From Casp-actino8 sp001510455 (GTDB lineage Bacteria > Actinomycetota > Acidimicrobiia > Acidimicrobiales > Ilumatobacteraceae): a stretch of 64,000 nt of DNA. The notes beneath the pieces are model-generated. The model had not been told where the DNA came from. It saw only the letters and a list, made by a program, of their open reading frames with translations, and ran no database searches. The position numbers were made by a program, and so were the translations under genes. Every line of letters begins with the position of its first letter. The first letter of the stretch is position 1. Location of the stretch: contig JAQCIK010000002.1 in NCBI GenBank assembly GCA_027592035.1, positions 62,001-126,000 of the forward strand, read 5' to 3'. This document shows, one piece after another, positions 7,947 through 16,583 of the stretch.

Positions 7947-9608
7947 TCAGGCCTCCATCACGACGGGCACGATCATCGGCCGACGCTTGGTGCGCTCGTT
8001 CACGAAGCGACCAGCGGCGCGGCGAACATCACGTTCGAGACCTTCCGGATCGCGCACTCCCTTGGCGAGGGTCGCTTCCACGGCCGCTGCGACCACGTCG
8101 CACGCTTCGTCCAGAAGATCCTCGGCTTCGGGCGCATAGACCCAACCACGCGTGATGATCTCGGGACCGGTGAGAACCTTGCCGGCCTCCACGTCGACGG
8201 TGACCACGACGACCACGACCCCTTCTTCGGCGAGTACCCGTCGATCACGCAGGACCCCTTGGCCCACGTCGCCGACGATGCCGTCGACGTACAGGTATCC
8301 GGCCGGAACTCGTCCCACTGGCGAAACTCCGTCGTCGTCGATCTCGATCACGTCGCCGTCCTCGCAGACGAGGATGTTGGTTCGAGGAATTCCCATCGTC
8401 TCACCGAGTCGCGCGTTGGCGACCATGTGGCGATACTCCCCGTGCACCGGGACGAACCACTCGGGCTTGACGATCGAGAAGTAGGTCTTCAGTTCGTCGG
8501 CTTGTGCATGACCGGTGGCGTGCACATCGGCCACACCCGAGTGGACGACTTCGGCTCCGGCCCGTAGCAGTCCGTCGATCACCCGCGTGACGTTGAACTC
8601 GTTTCCGGGAATCGCATGACTGGAGAGGATGACGGTGTCGTGCTCGCCCACCTTCAACCACTTGCTGTCGCCGCGCGCCATGAGCGACAGGGCCGACATC
8701 GGTTCACCTTGACTTCCGGTGGAGATGATGCACACCCGCTCGGGAGGGAAATCGTCGATTTCCTCGATGTCGACGAGGGTGTGATCAGGAACGCGCAGCA
8801 CACCCAATTCACGAGCGAGTCGCACGTTGCGCTGCATCGACCGGCCGAGTGTGGCGACCTTGCGATCGGTGGAGACTGCGGCATCGATGATCTGTTGCAC
8901 GCGATGGATGTGGCTCGCGAAGCTTGCCGTGATGATCCGGCGGTCACGGTGTTCGTGGAAGAGAGACCGCAGAACCGAACCGATCGACGTCTCACTCGGC
9001 GAGTAACCACGCTCTTCGGCATTGGTCGAGTCGCACAGAAGAAGCCTGACCCCTTCGTCGGAGGCGATCGCTCCGAGACGGGCGAGATCGGTTCGTCGTC
9101 CGTCGACGGGGGTGAGATCGAGCTTGAAGTCACCGGAGTGGAGAATGACTCCTTGGGCCGTGTGAACCGCGATGGCGAAGGCATGGGGAACGGAGTGGGT
9201 CACCGGAACGAATTCGACGTCGAACGGGCCGATCCGTCGTCGTTCGTTGTCGGCGACCACCACGAGTTCGGTGCGATCGAGCAGGCCCGCTTCTTCGATC
9301 CGCCCGGCGGCGAGACCGAGGGTGACCGCTGATCCGTAGATCGGAAACGAAGTATCACGCAACAGGAACTGGAGTCCGCCCACATGATCTTCGTGCCCAT
9401 GCGTTGCCACACAGGCTTCGATGCGGTGGGCATTCTCCCGAAGCCAGGTGAAGTCGGGAAGTACGAGATCGATTCCGTGCATGTCGGCATCGGGGAACAT
9501 CAAGCCGCAGTCGATGAGGAGCAGCCGATCGTCCTGCTCGATCGCCATGCAGTTGCGGCCGATCTCCCCGAGGCCACCGAGGAACACGACCCTGACCGGA
9601 GCCGGCAT
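7947..9608 (-). CDS. rnj: Ribonuclease J
   Basis: Metallo-beta-lactamase/beta-CASP exo- and endoribonuclease of 553 residues, used for mRNA turnover and rRNA 5'-end maturation in actinobacteria. The metal-binding motif is ATHGHEDHVGG (H70, H72, D74, H75). The beta-CASP motifs FASHIHRVQQ and STGSQGEP follow, and HATGHAQADEL and PVHGEYRHM lie in the C-terminal half. I chose the ATG at 9608, which overlaps the dapA stop as TGATG and begins directly at the conserved VRVVFLGGLGEIG. The longer frame upstream is only dapA read out of phase. The dapA-RNase J pairing is widespread in actinobacteria and Firmicutes. Confidence 0.95.
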   Translation of the reverse strand: MPAPVRVVFLGGLGEIGRNCMAIEQDDRLLLIDCGLMFPDADMHGIDLVLPDFTWLRENAHRIEACVATHGHEDHVGGLQFLLRDTSFPIYGSAVTLGLAAGRIEEAGLLDRTELVVVADNERRRIGPFDVEFVPVTHSVPHAFAIAVHTAQGVILHSGDFKLDLTPVDGRRTDLARLGAIASDEGVRLLLCDSTNAEERGYSPSETSIGSVLRSLFHEHRDRRIITASFASHIHRVQQIIDAAVSTDRKVATLGRSMQRNVRLARELGVLRVPDHTLVDIEEIDDFPPERVCIISTGSQGEPMSALSLMARGDSKWLKVGEHDTVILSSHAIPGNEFNVTRVIDGLLRAGAEVVHSGVADVHATGHAQADELKTYFSIVKPEWFVPVHGEYRHMVANARLGETMGIPRTNILVCEDGDVIEIDDDGVSPVGRVPAGYLYVDGIVGDVGQGVLRDRRVLAEEGVVVVVVTVDVEAGKVLTGPEIITRGWVYAPEAEDLLDEACDVVAAAVEATLAKGVRDPEGLERDVRRAAGRFVNERTKRRPMIVPVVMEA

Positions 9609-10507
9609 CAGAACCCTTCGGCGCGACGTGCGTCGAGTTCGGCCAGGACGCCCTTGGCCCGCTCGAGGACGAAATCGGGGGGCGGTCCCATCGGAAGTCG
9701 GCACTCACCCACTGCGATTCCGAGATGATTCATCATCACCTTGGAGGGGATGGGATTGGGCGCGTCGTCACCGGTCTCGAAGGCGAAGCTCGGCAGCAAG
9801 GCCTGATTGACGCGTCGTGCCCCGGCCGCGTCACCCGCTTCCCAACGATCGAACAAGATCTGATGTTCGGGCCCCGTCCAGTGCGTGGCCACTCCGATCA
9901 CACCGACGGCCCCCACCGACAAGAGGGGAAGAGTGAGCGAGTCGTCCCCGCTGTACACCTCGAAGCCAGTCGGTGCCTTGGCGATCACCGACGCCGTCTC
10001 TCCGGGACTGCCAGCGGCATCCTTCAGAGCCAGCACGTTCCGGTGACGTCGCGCGAGTTCGAGGATCGTCGCCGAGTTGATCTTTCGTCCCGATCTCACC
10101 GGGATGTCGTACAACACGACCGGAAGGTCGGTGGCGTCGGCCATGGCCCCCATGTGGCCGGCGATTCCCGACTGCGACGGACGGTTGTAGTACGGGGTGA
10201 CGGCGAGGATGCCCGCCGCCCCGAGGCGCGTGGCTTCCTTGGTCATGTGCACGGAATGACTGGTGTCGTTGGTGCCGGTACCGGCCACCACCGGAATGGT
10301 GACCGCCTCGATCACGGCCGCGAAGAGGGAGAGTCGCTCGTCGTCGGTGAGCACCGGAGATTCCCCGGTCGTTCCGGCCACGACGAGACCGTCGTTCCCA
10401 TGATCCTGCAGCCAGCGCGCGAGGCGGCCAGCGGCTTCGAGGTCGAGCGCCCCACTCGCATCGAATGGTGTGACCATCGCCGTCAGCACTCGGCCGAAAC
10501 GTGCCAT
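9608..10507 (-). CDS. dapA: 4-hydroxy-tetrahydrodipicolinate synthase
   Basis: Class I aldolase of 299 residues that condenses pyruvate with aspartate semialdehyde, the first step of the lysine/diaminopimelate branch. The signature GTTGES is at 45-50, the catalytic tyrosine is Y133 in VLYDIPVRSG, and the Schiff-base lysine is K162 in LALKDAAG. The ATG at 10507 overlaps the stop of the upstream winged-helix gene (TGATG), and the stop overlaps the RNase J start the same way. The three genes therefore form a translationally coupled operon supplying cell-wall precursor and RNA decay functions. Confidence 0.95.
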   Translation of the reverse strand: MARFGRVLTAMVTPFDASGALDLEAAGRLARWLQDHGNDGLVVAGTTGESPVLTDDERLSLFAAVIEAVTIPVVAGTGTNDTSHSVHMTKEATRLGAAGILAVTPYYNRPSQSGIAGHMGAMADATDLPVVLYDIPVRSGRKINSATILELARRHRNVLALKDAAGSPGETASVIAKAPTGFEVYSGDDSLTLPLLSVGAVGVIGVATHWTGPEHQILFDRWEAGDAAGARRVNQALLPSFAFETGDDAPNPIPSKVMMNHLGIAVGECRLPMGPPPDFVLERAKGVLAELDARRAEGF

Positions 10508-11139
10508 CAGAAACTCCCTTCCGCAGCGCGGTCGATTCCCTGGCTGAGGATCAGATCCTCGTGCAACTCCATCCAGACGTCGTGGAACGAACCGCACATC
10601 ACGCCGGTGAAGAGGTCGTGACGACCGCTTCGCACCGCCTGGCACGTGGACTCGAGTCGTGGTACGTACGTCGCGAGTCGTCCGATGACCGATGACATCG
10701 ACGTCACGATCGGACGTGCTGACGCATCGAGATCGGACAACCGCTCGATCACAGCTGCGTCGTAGGCGCTGTCGGAATGATCGTTGATCTCGCCGTCACG
10801 AAGTTGCCATTCACCGCACAATTCCTTGAAGGCCCCGTTCAGTTCGAGGAAATCCGAATAATGGGGACTGAGTGGAGAGAGATCGATGCCCTCCAGATCG
10901 GTCGCCAGCGCGTCCACGTGAGCCTGACGTCCCTGCGGAGTGAGTTGCCAGAGCGAGCGGGCCTCTCGGAACATCGCCCATTCGGCTCCGGCCATCGACT
11001 GGAGGTGACTCTCCACGGAACTTTGATCGAGCTCGATCATCTCGGCCAACGTGTCGACCCGGGCGAAGCCCTTGATCCGAAGGGCGTGGTGGGTCAGAAA
11101 AGTCGGCGCCGAAGCACGAGACGGACCCGACGAGGACAT
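10507..11139 (-). CDS. Winged-helix (MarR-like) protein of unknown function upstream of dapA
   Basis: 210 residues. Residues 12-75 resemble a MarR-type winged helix (FLTHHALRIKGFARVDTLAEMI, then SLWQLTPQGRQAH as the wing strand). The C-terminal half is helical and ends in CGSFHDVWMELHEDLI, which I do not recognise as a characterised domain. It heads the wHTH-dapA-RNase J operon through a TGATG overlap and diverges from ddl. It could be an autoregulator of that operon or a ligand-sensing protein. No metal or nucleotide motif is visible. A possible -10, TACGAT, lies at 11153-11148, eight bases before the ATG. Confidence 0.7.
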   Translation of the reverse strand: MSSSGPSRASAPTFLTHHALRIKGFARVDTLAEMIELDQSSVESHLQSMAGAEWAMFREARSLWQLTPQGRQAHVDALATDLEGIDLSPLSPHYSDFLELNGAFKELCGEWQLRDGEINDHSDSAYDAAVIERLSDLDASARPIVTSMSSVIGRLATYVPRLESTCQAVRSGRHDLFTGVMCGSFHDVWMELHEDLILSQGIDRAAEGSF

Positions 11140-11218
11140 GGCATGTCATCGTAGTTCTTGAGACCGACCCGACGGCTTCCATTCCCGGACCTTCCCGACC
11201 GAGAGATTCACCTGCGGG

Positions 11219-11224
11219 TAGGGT
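11219..11224 (+). promoter_or_regulatory. Putative -10 element of leaderless ddl mRNA
   Basis: TAGGGT, then six bases, then the GTG at 11231. No ribosome-binding site is seen and no clear -35. Confidence 0.45.
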
Positions 11225-11230
11225 CGCGTC

Positions 11231-12298
11231 GTGCCCCGGCTCAACCTCGTCGTCGTCTTCGGCGGTCGTTCGGCCGAACACGACGTGTCGTGCGTGACGG
11301 CCGCCCACGTCCTGCGGGCTGTCGATCGCAGTCGCTACGAGGTCACCGCAATCGGCATCGACCGCGACGGCTCGTGGCACCTGGCCGAGGGGGCGATGTC
11401 CGCCCTCGAGAAGGGCCCCGATGAACTGCCCGAGCGACTCGAACCCGACGGTCTTCCCGTGTCGTCGGCTCCCGTCCTCATGGCCGCTGCATCGACAGGC
11501 ACCACGGTCGTTCTTCCTCTGCTCCATGGGCCAATGGGCGAGGACGGAACGATCCAAGGGCTTCTCGAATTACTCGATCTGCCGTACGTCGGTTCCGGCG
11601 TGCTCTCGTCGGCGGTGTGCATGGACAAGGCCATGGCCAAGGACGTCCTCGATCGACACGGCATTCCGCAGCCTCGACACACCACGATCACCGAAGGCGC
11701 CTCGACCCGTTCTCGTCTGGAGGTCACGGCGCGCGATCTCGGGTATCCCCTCTTCGTGAAACCGGCCAACATGGGCTCCTCGATCGGTGTCAGCAAGGTG
11801 AACGACCTCGACCAATTCGTCGTCGCGGTCGACCGCGCGTTCACGTACGACGAAGTGGTGGTCGTCGAGGAGGCGATCGACGGTCGCGAAATCGAAGTTG
11901 CCGTTCTCGGGAACGACGATCCGCGGGCGAGCGTTCCCGGCGAGATCGTGCCCGGGAACGAGTTCTACGACTACGAGGACAAGTACGTCACCGACGGAGC
12001 CACTCTTCTCGTGCCCGCCGAGCTCGACGTCGGCGCGATCGCCGACGTCCAACAGATGGCACTGTCGGTCTTTCGACTGCTGAGGTGTTCCGGACTGGCC
12101 CGAATCGACTTCTTCTACGAAGAAGGCGGGCGCGGTTTCCTGTGCAACGAGGTCAACACCATGCCCGGATTCACACCGATCTCGATGTATCCGAAATTGT
12201 GGGGCGCGTCCGGAGTCGACTACCCCGATCTCATCGACCGCCTGGTCGAATTGGCTCTCGAGCGCCACGAACGTCGTCGACGTAACACGAACCGCTGA
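11231..12298 (+). CDS. ddl: D-alanine--D-alanine ligase
   Basis: ATP-grasp ligase of 355 residues that makes the D-Ala-D-Ala dipeptide for peptidoglycan. The N-terminal domain begins VVFGGRSAEHDVSC. LHGPMGEDGTIQGLLE, PLFVKPANMGSSIGVSK and EVNTMPGFTPISMYPKLW are the diagnostic segments, and ARIDFF with NEVNT holds the magnesium ligands. The sequence MYPKLW at the omega loop is typical of D-Ala-D-Ala rather than D-Ala-D-Lac ligases. It is transcribed alone, divergent from the winged-helix/dapA operon and convergent with tetR. The GTG start follows a -10-like TAGGGT by six bases. Confidence 0.95.
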   Translation: MPRLNLVVVFGGRSAEHDVSCVTAAHVLRAVDRSRYEVTAIGIDRDGSWHLAEGAMSALEKGPDELPERLEPDGLPVSSAPVLMAAASTGTTVVLPLLHGPMGEDGTIQGLLELLDLPYVGSGVLSSAVCMDKAMAKDVLDRHGIPQPRHTTITEGASTRSRLEVTARDLGYPLFVKPANMGSSIGVSKVNDLDQFVVAVDRAFTYDEVVVVEEAIDGREIEVAVLGNDDPRASVPGEIVPGNEFYDYEDKYVTDGATLLVPAELDVGAIADVQQMALSVFRLLRCSGLARIDFFYEEGGRGFLCNEVNTMPGFTPISMYPKLWGASGVDYPDLIDRLVELALERHERRRRNTNR

Positions 12299-12322
12299 CG
12301 AGGGTTCGACGGAGCCGGTCGC

Positions 12323-12919
12323 TCACGGAGTGAGTGCGGCGCGCAGGAATGCAACGAGTTCGGCACGAAGGCGACGCAGGCCGGCCGTGTCGGCCGACCA
12401 TCCGACGACTCGCAGCGCCTCGGGTTCGGTTGCGATACCGGTGACGGTGGCGTACGCAAGCGCCACCACGATGTCGGGGTCGCAACGTCGGAGGCGCCCG
12501 GCATCCATTTCGGTCCGCATCCAGGCCACGGCCCGATCGGCGAGGGGTCTCATGTGGGTCGCCACCCGTTCGCTCGTTTCGGGAGGGAGTCGACTCATCT
12601 CGCGGATCAACCCGAGCAACGCCGGACGCCGCACGGCCGGACGGAACACTGCCTTGACCACCGCTTCGATCCGGTCGAGGGGATCATCGGGAGCCGCCCG
12701 AATCGCTGCCTCCACGACGACCGCCAGTTCCTCGGCCGTCGCCGCCAGGACGTGCTCGACCAGATCGTCTTTCGACGGGAACCAATACAGGAGGGTCTGT
12801 TTGGCCACCCCGACCTCCTGGGCGATCTGGTCGAGGCTGACCGCCTCCACCCCCCAGCGCCCGAACAGGTCGGTCGCCCGATCGAGGATCTGGTCACGAG
12901 TGCCACTACGACGGGCCAT
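12323..12919 (-). CDS. TetR-family transcriptional regulator
   Basis: 198 residues. The N-terminal TetR helix-turn-helix covers residues 5-55 (RDQILDRATDLF, then EVGVAKQTLLYWFPSKDDLVEHV). The variable C-terminal ligand domain has no recognisable pocket signature. It diverges from the acyl-CoA reductase operon, and a perfect 22-bp palindrome lies between the two starts. TetR proteins usually repress the divergent operon and themselves. With acyl-CoA reductase and acyltransferase targets, an acyl-CoA or lipid-derived ligand is likely but not shown. AGGAAGG upstream of the ATG is a good ribosome site. Confidence 0.9.
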   Translation of the reverse strand: MARRSGTRDQILDRATDLFGRWGVEAVSLDQIAQEVGVAKQTLLYWFPSKDDLVEHVLAATAEELAVVVEAAIRAAPDDPLDRIEAVVKAVFRPAVRRPALLGLIREMSRLPPETSERVATHMRPLADRAVAWMRTEMDAGRLRRCDPDIVVALAYATVTGIATEPEALRVVGWSADTAGLRRLRAELVAFLRAALTP

Positions 12920-12947
12920 GGGACCTTCCTAGCAGGTTCTTCCCGCT

Positions 12948-12969
12948 TTCTCTACCAATTGGTAGAGAA
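12948..12969. promoter_or_regulatory. Perfect 22-bp palindrome, probable TetR operator
   Basis: Eleven-base arms TTCTCTACCAA and TTGGTAGAGAA meet without a spacer midway between tetR and the reductase gene. It covers the -35 region of a putative reductase promoter (-10 TACAAC at 12976-12981, six bases before the ATG), so binding would block it. Confidence 0.8.
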
Positions 12970-12987
12970 CTGTGCTACAACAGGACG

Positions 12988-15363
12988 ATGATCGCTCAGG
13001 CTCTGGCCGGACGGCGCATCGCCGTCACGGGCGCGACCGGCTTCGTCGGAACGGCCCTCGTCGAACGCCTCCTTCGATCGGTCCCCGACTGCGCACTCGT
13101 TCTGCTCGTCCGCGACGGCCGTCGCACTCCGGCCGCCGAGCGCGTGCGACGGGAGATCTTCAAGAACAACGCATTCGACCGACTCCGTGCCGAGTGGGGT
13201 GACGACTTCGATGCAACGATCGCCCGGCGCGTGAGCGTCGTGCGAGGTGACGTCGGAACCGACGGACTCGGACTCTCCCCCGACGATCGATCCACGTTCG
13301 CCTCCTGTGACGTGATCATCCATTCGGCGGCGAGCGTCGCGTTCGACTCTCCGCTCGACAGCGCCGTCGAGATCAACCTGCTCGGCCCGATGCGCATCGC
13401 CGCCGTCCTGAACGACGAGCCGGCTCGAGCCGATGGACGACGCCCTCACCTCGTGGCCGTCTCCACGTGCTATGTCGCCGGCAATCGTCGCGGCAACGCA
13501 CCAGAAGAGTTGGTGAGCGAGGGTCCATTCGACATCGGTCTCAATTGGAGAACCGAGGTCGCTGCCGCACGACGTCTCCGTAGCGACATCGAAGCCGAAA
13601 GTCGCACTCCCGCCAATCTGAAGCGATTCCGAGAGAACGCTCGCCATGAACTCGGCGCCGCCGGCGCGCCGGCACTGGCCGAGAAGACGGAGAATCTTCG
13701 CGAAGCCTGGGTGAAGGACCGCCTGGTCGAAGCGGGACGTGCTCGCGCGGCCAGCGTCGGTTGGCCGGATGCCTACGCGTTCACCAAAGCCTTGGGCGAG
13801 CAGGCATTGCACGAGACCAAGGGCGACGTGCCGGTGAGCATCGTCCGTCCGTCGATCATCGAATCGGCGCTCGCCGAACCTTTTCCCGGCTGGATCCGTG
13901 GATTCCGCATGGCCGAGCCGGTCATCATCTCCTACGCCCGTGGGCTGCTGAAGGAATTCCCGGGCGTACCCGAGGGAACGATCGACGTGATTCCGGTCGA
14001 CATCGTCGTTGCGGCCATCGTCGCCGTGGCGGCTCTCGGCCCCGATGAGGCTCCGCGTATCACTCAGGTCGCCTCGGGCTCCACGAATCCTCTGAAGTAC
14101 CGCACACTCGTCGACAACGTTCGCGATTGGTTCACCGAGCACCCCATTTACGACAGCCACGGGCAACCGATCGTGGTTCCCGATTGGAACTTCCCGGGTC
14201 GAGGCCGCGTTCAGAAGCAGCTCTCACGCGCGAAGGAACTCGTCACTCGATCCGAGCGGGCCTTGCAGTCCCTGCCACTCCGCGGCGCTCAAGCGGCCTG
14301 GTCGGCTCGCCTCGAGGAAAGACGCGGTGACATCGAAAGAGCTCTCGAATACGTCGAGCTGTACGGCCTCTATACCGAGTGCGAGGCCATCTACCAGGTC
14401 GACAATCTGATGGCCGTGCACGAACGGCTCGACGACGCCGACCGAGCGGCCTTCTGCCTCGATCCCCGAGTCGTCGACTGGCCCACCTACATCGCGACAA
14501 TTCATCTGCCGTCGGTGGTGCTGCACGCCCGCGTGAAGACCACGCCAGGCCGCACGGTCGTCGATCGGCGCGAGCGCCTGAAGCGTCAGGTCCTCGATCC
14601 GTCCCGCCACGTGGCCGCTTTCGATCTCGAGAACACTCTCATCGCGTCGAACGTGGTCGAGAGTTACTCGTGGCTCGCGACGCGACGACTCGACACCTCC
14701 GAGCGCATTCGCTACGTGGCTCGAACCCTGCGCGAAGCGCCCGGGCTTCTTTCGATGGATCGCAAGGATCGCGCCGACTTCCTTCGCTATTTCTACCGAC
14801 GGTACGAGGACGCTCCCGCCGATCAGATCGATGTCGATGCCGTCGAGTTGCTGTCGCAATTGATCATGACGAAGTCGTTCCCCGAAGGTTTGCGGCGGGT
14901 GCGCGAACACCGTGCCCTCGGACATCGAACCGTCCTCATCACCGGTGCTCTCGGGTTCGCCGTCGAAGGTTTGCGACCTCTCTTCGACGAGATCGTGGCG
15001 GCCGAGATGACGATTCGCCCCGACGGCACGTATTCGGGTGAGCTGTCTCGCGTTCCCCCCACCGGCGAGACCCGCGCCCAGATCCTCGCCGACTACTGCT
15101 CGGCCGAAGGATTCCGGCTCGAGGAGTGCGTCGCCTATGCCGACTCCACGAGCGACCTTCCGCTGCTCGAGGCAGTCGGATTTCCGGTTGCCGTGAATCC
15201 CGAGACGCGTCTGGCTGCTATCGCGCGCAAACGTGGCTGGCTGGTCGAGAATTGGTCGAAGGCCGACGGTGCCCCCAAACGCCTGTTGCCCATCGGACCC
15301 CTCGTGTCCGAACGAGAGCGTCGACGCTTCGACGCCGACTCCCGTCGACGGGACCGACGATGA
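12988..15363 (+). CDS. Bifunctional fatty acyl-CoA reductase-like SDR fused to HAD-IB hydrolase
   Basis: 791 residues with two domains. Residues 8-480 are an extended short-chain dehydrogenase of the fatty acyl-CoA reductase (male-sterility) type, with nucleotide-binding TGATGFVG at 14-21 and catalytic Y263 and K267 (YAFTK). Such enzymes reduce acyl-CoA or acyl-ACP to aldehyde or alcohol. Residues 540-765 are a HAD-IB phosphatase-like domain. Its motif I reads D546-L-E-N-T, so the second aspartate of DxD is glutamate; motif IV is DSTSDLPLL. No signal peptide is seen. The stop overlaps the next start (ATGA). The fusion suggests reduction and phosphate removal on one lipid intermediate, which is inference. 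Confidence 0.85.
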   Translation: MIAQALAGRRIAVTGATGFVGTALVERLLRSVPDCALVLLVRDGRRTPAAERVRREIFKNNAFDRLRAEWGDDFDATIARRVSVVRGDVGTDGLGLSPDDRSTFASCDVIIHSAASVAFDSPLDSAVEINLLGPMRIAAVLNDEPARADGRRPHLVAVSTCYVAGNRRGNAPEELVSEGPFDIGLNWRTEVAAARRLRSDIEAESRTPANLKRFRENARHELGAAGAPALAEKTENLREAWVKDRLVEAGRARAASVGWPDAYAFTKALGEQALHETKGDVPVSIVRPSIIESALAEPFPGWIRGFRMAEPVIISYARGLLKEFPGVPEGTIDVIPVDIVVAAIVAVAALGPDEAPRITQVASGSTNPLKYRTLVDNVRDWFTEHPIYDSHGQPIVVPDWNFPGRGRVQKQLSRAKELVTRSERALQSLPLRGAQAAWSARLEERRGDIERALEYVELYGLYTECEAIYQVDNLMAVHERLDDADRAAFCLDPRVVDWPTYIATIHLPSVVLHARVKTTPGRTVVDRRERLKRQVLDPSRHVAAFDLENTLIASNVVESYSWLATRRLDTSERIRYVARTLREAPGLLSMDRKDRADFLRYFYRRYEDAPADQIDVDAVELLSQLIMTKSFPEGLRRVREHRALGHRTVLITGALGFAVEGLRPLFDEIVAAEMTIRPDGTYSGELSRVPPTGETRAQILADYCSAEGFRLEECVAYADSTSDLPLLEAVGFPVAVNPETRLAAIARKRGWLVENWSKADGAPKRLLPIGPLVSERERRRFDADSRRRDRR

Positions 15364-16583
15364 TTCGCGCCCTGCGTATCGATCGCCGACCGGCCAAGTT
15401 GGCTCTGGCGCGGCTCGCCGGGTCCTTCGGCCCGGCCGGCGCAGTACGGCTCGGACCCCTCGAACTCACCTCGCTCGATGCACCGTCACTTCCCGGTGAC
15501 GGCTGGCAGAGAATTCGACCTCTTCTCGCCGGAATATGCGGGAGCGACCTGTCACTCGTCGAAGGACGAGCGTCCACGTATTTCCTCGACTGGGTGTCGT
15601 TCCCCTTCGTTCCCGGACACGAAGTCGTCGGCCTCGACGAGGCGGGCCGACGTGTCGTCGTCGAACCAGTCCTCGGTCACGCCGCGCGCGGTTTGGCCCT
15701 CCCCTTCCCCGATGCGGCTCCCGGAGACGGCGACGACTACGCGCACCTCGTCGGCGGAGCTCTCGAACCCGGCATCCAGACGGGCTTCTGCTGCTCGACC
15801 GGAGGCGGCTGGTCGGAGGAGTTCGTGGCCCACGAGAGCCAGATCCACCTGATCCCTGATGAACTCGGCGACGAACGGGCAGTCCTGGTCGAACCGCTCG
15901 CCGGTGGCATCCATGCGGCATTGTCGCTCCGCGGGGTCGTCGAGCGGGCGCGGTCGGCCGGCGAAACACCGGTCGTGGCCGTCCTCGGCGCCGGAACGAT
16001 GGGACTGACCGCCGTTCTCGGGTTGCGCCGTTTTCTGGGCGGCGTTCGCATCGTCGTCGGGGCGCGTTACCCGCATCAACAAGCCCTCGCCCGAGCGTTC
16101 GGAGCCGACGTGGTCGTACCCGACGACGAACTCCCACGCGCCGTGAGACGCGAAGTGGGTTGCCACGTGGTCGGCGACTATCTCACGGGCGGCGCGCACG
16201 CGACGATCGACGCCGTCGGCAATTCGGCGAGCATCGCATCGTCGTTGCGCTTCACGCGCCCGAGGGGAACGATTGCGTTGCTCGGCATGCCGGCCTCGGT
16301 CGATGTCGACCTCACCGGTCTTTGGCACCGGGAAACCGCGATCGTGGGCGCGTACACGTACGGCACCGAAACTCTGTCCGACGGTTCACGTCGCCGTACC
16401 TTCGATCTGGCGATCGAGAGTGCCCTCGACATTCCGGTCGATCGCCTGCTTTCAGCCACGTACCGCCTCGACGATTACGAGAACGCGCTCACCCACGCCT
16501 CGACGGCCGGACGCCGAGGCGCCGTGAAGATCGCCTTCGATCTTCGTCCCACCGACTCACGCCGAACACAGGAGGCCTCCTGA
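15360..16583 (+). CDS. Zinc-type medium-chain alcohol dehydrogenase
   Basis: 407-residue MDR-superfamily dehydrogenase. The catalytic zinc site is suggested by GICGSDLS, FVPGHEVVG and VLVEPLAGG, and the Rossmann fold by VAVLGAGTMGLTAVLGLRR. The cysteine cluster for structural zinc is not obvious; GFCCSTGGGW sits nearby. The start is ATG 15360, overlapping the previous stop as ATGA. In the operon it probably oxidises or reduces an alcohol or aldehyde made by the upstream reductase, using NAD(P). A threonine- or sorbitol-dehydrogenase-like substrate cannot be excluded. Confidence 0.8.
   Translation: MIRALRIDRRPAKLALARLAGSFGPAGAVRLGPLELTSLDAPSLPGDGWQRIRPLLAGICGSDLSLVEGRASTYFLDWVSFPFVPGHEVVGLDEAGRRVVVEPVLGHAARGLALPFPDAAPGDGDDYAHLVGGALEPGIQTGFCCSTGGGWSEEFVAHESQIHLIPDELGDERAVLVEPLAGGIHAALSLRGVVERARSAGETPVVAVLGAGTMGLTAVLGLRRFLGGVRIVVGARYPHQQALARAFGADVVVPDDELPRAVRREVGCHVVGDYLTGGAHATIDAVGNSASIASSLRFTRPRGTIALLGMPASVDVDLTGLWHRETAIVGAYTYGTETLSDGSRRRTFDLAIESALDIPVDRLLSATYRLDDYENALTHASTAGRRGAVKIAFDLRPTDSRRTQEAS

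Noticed and set aside
12288..12308. CGAACC/GGTTCG hairpin after ddl
   Set aside because: Six-base stem without a U-tract in a 24-base convergent gap; could be chance.
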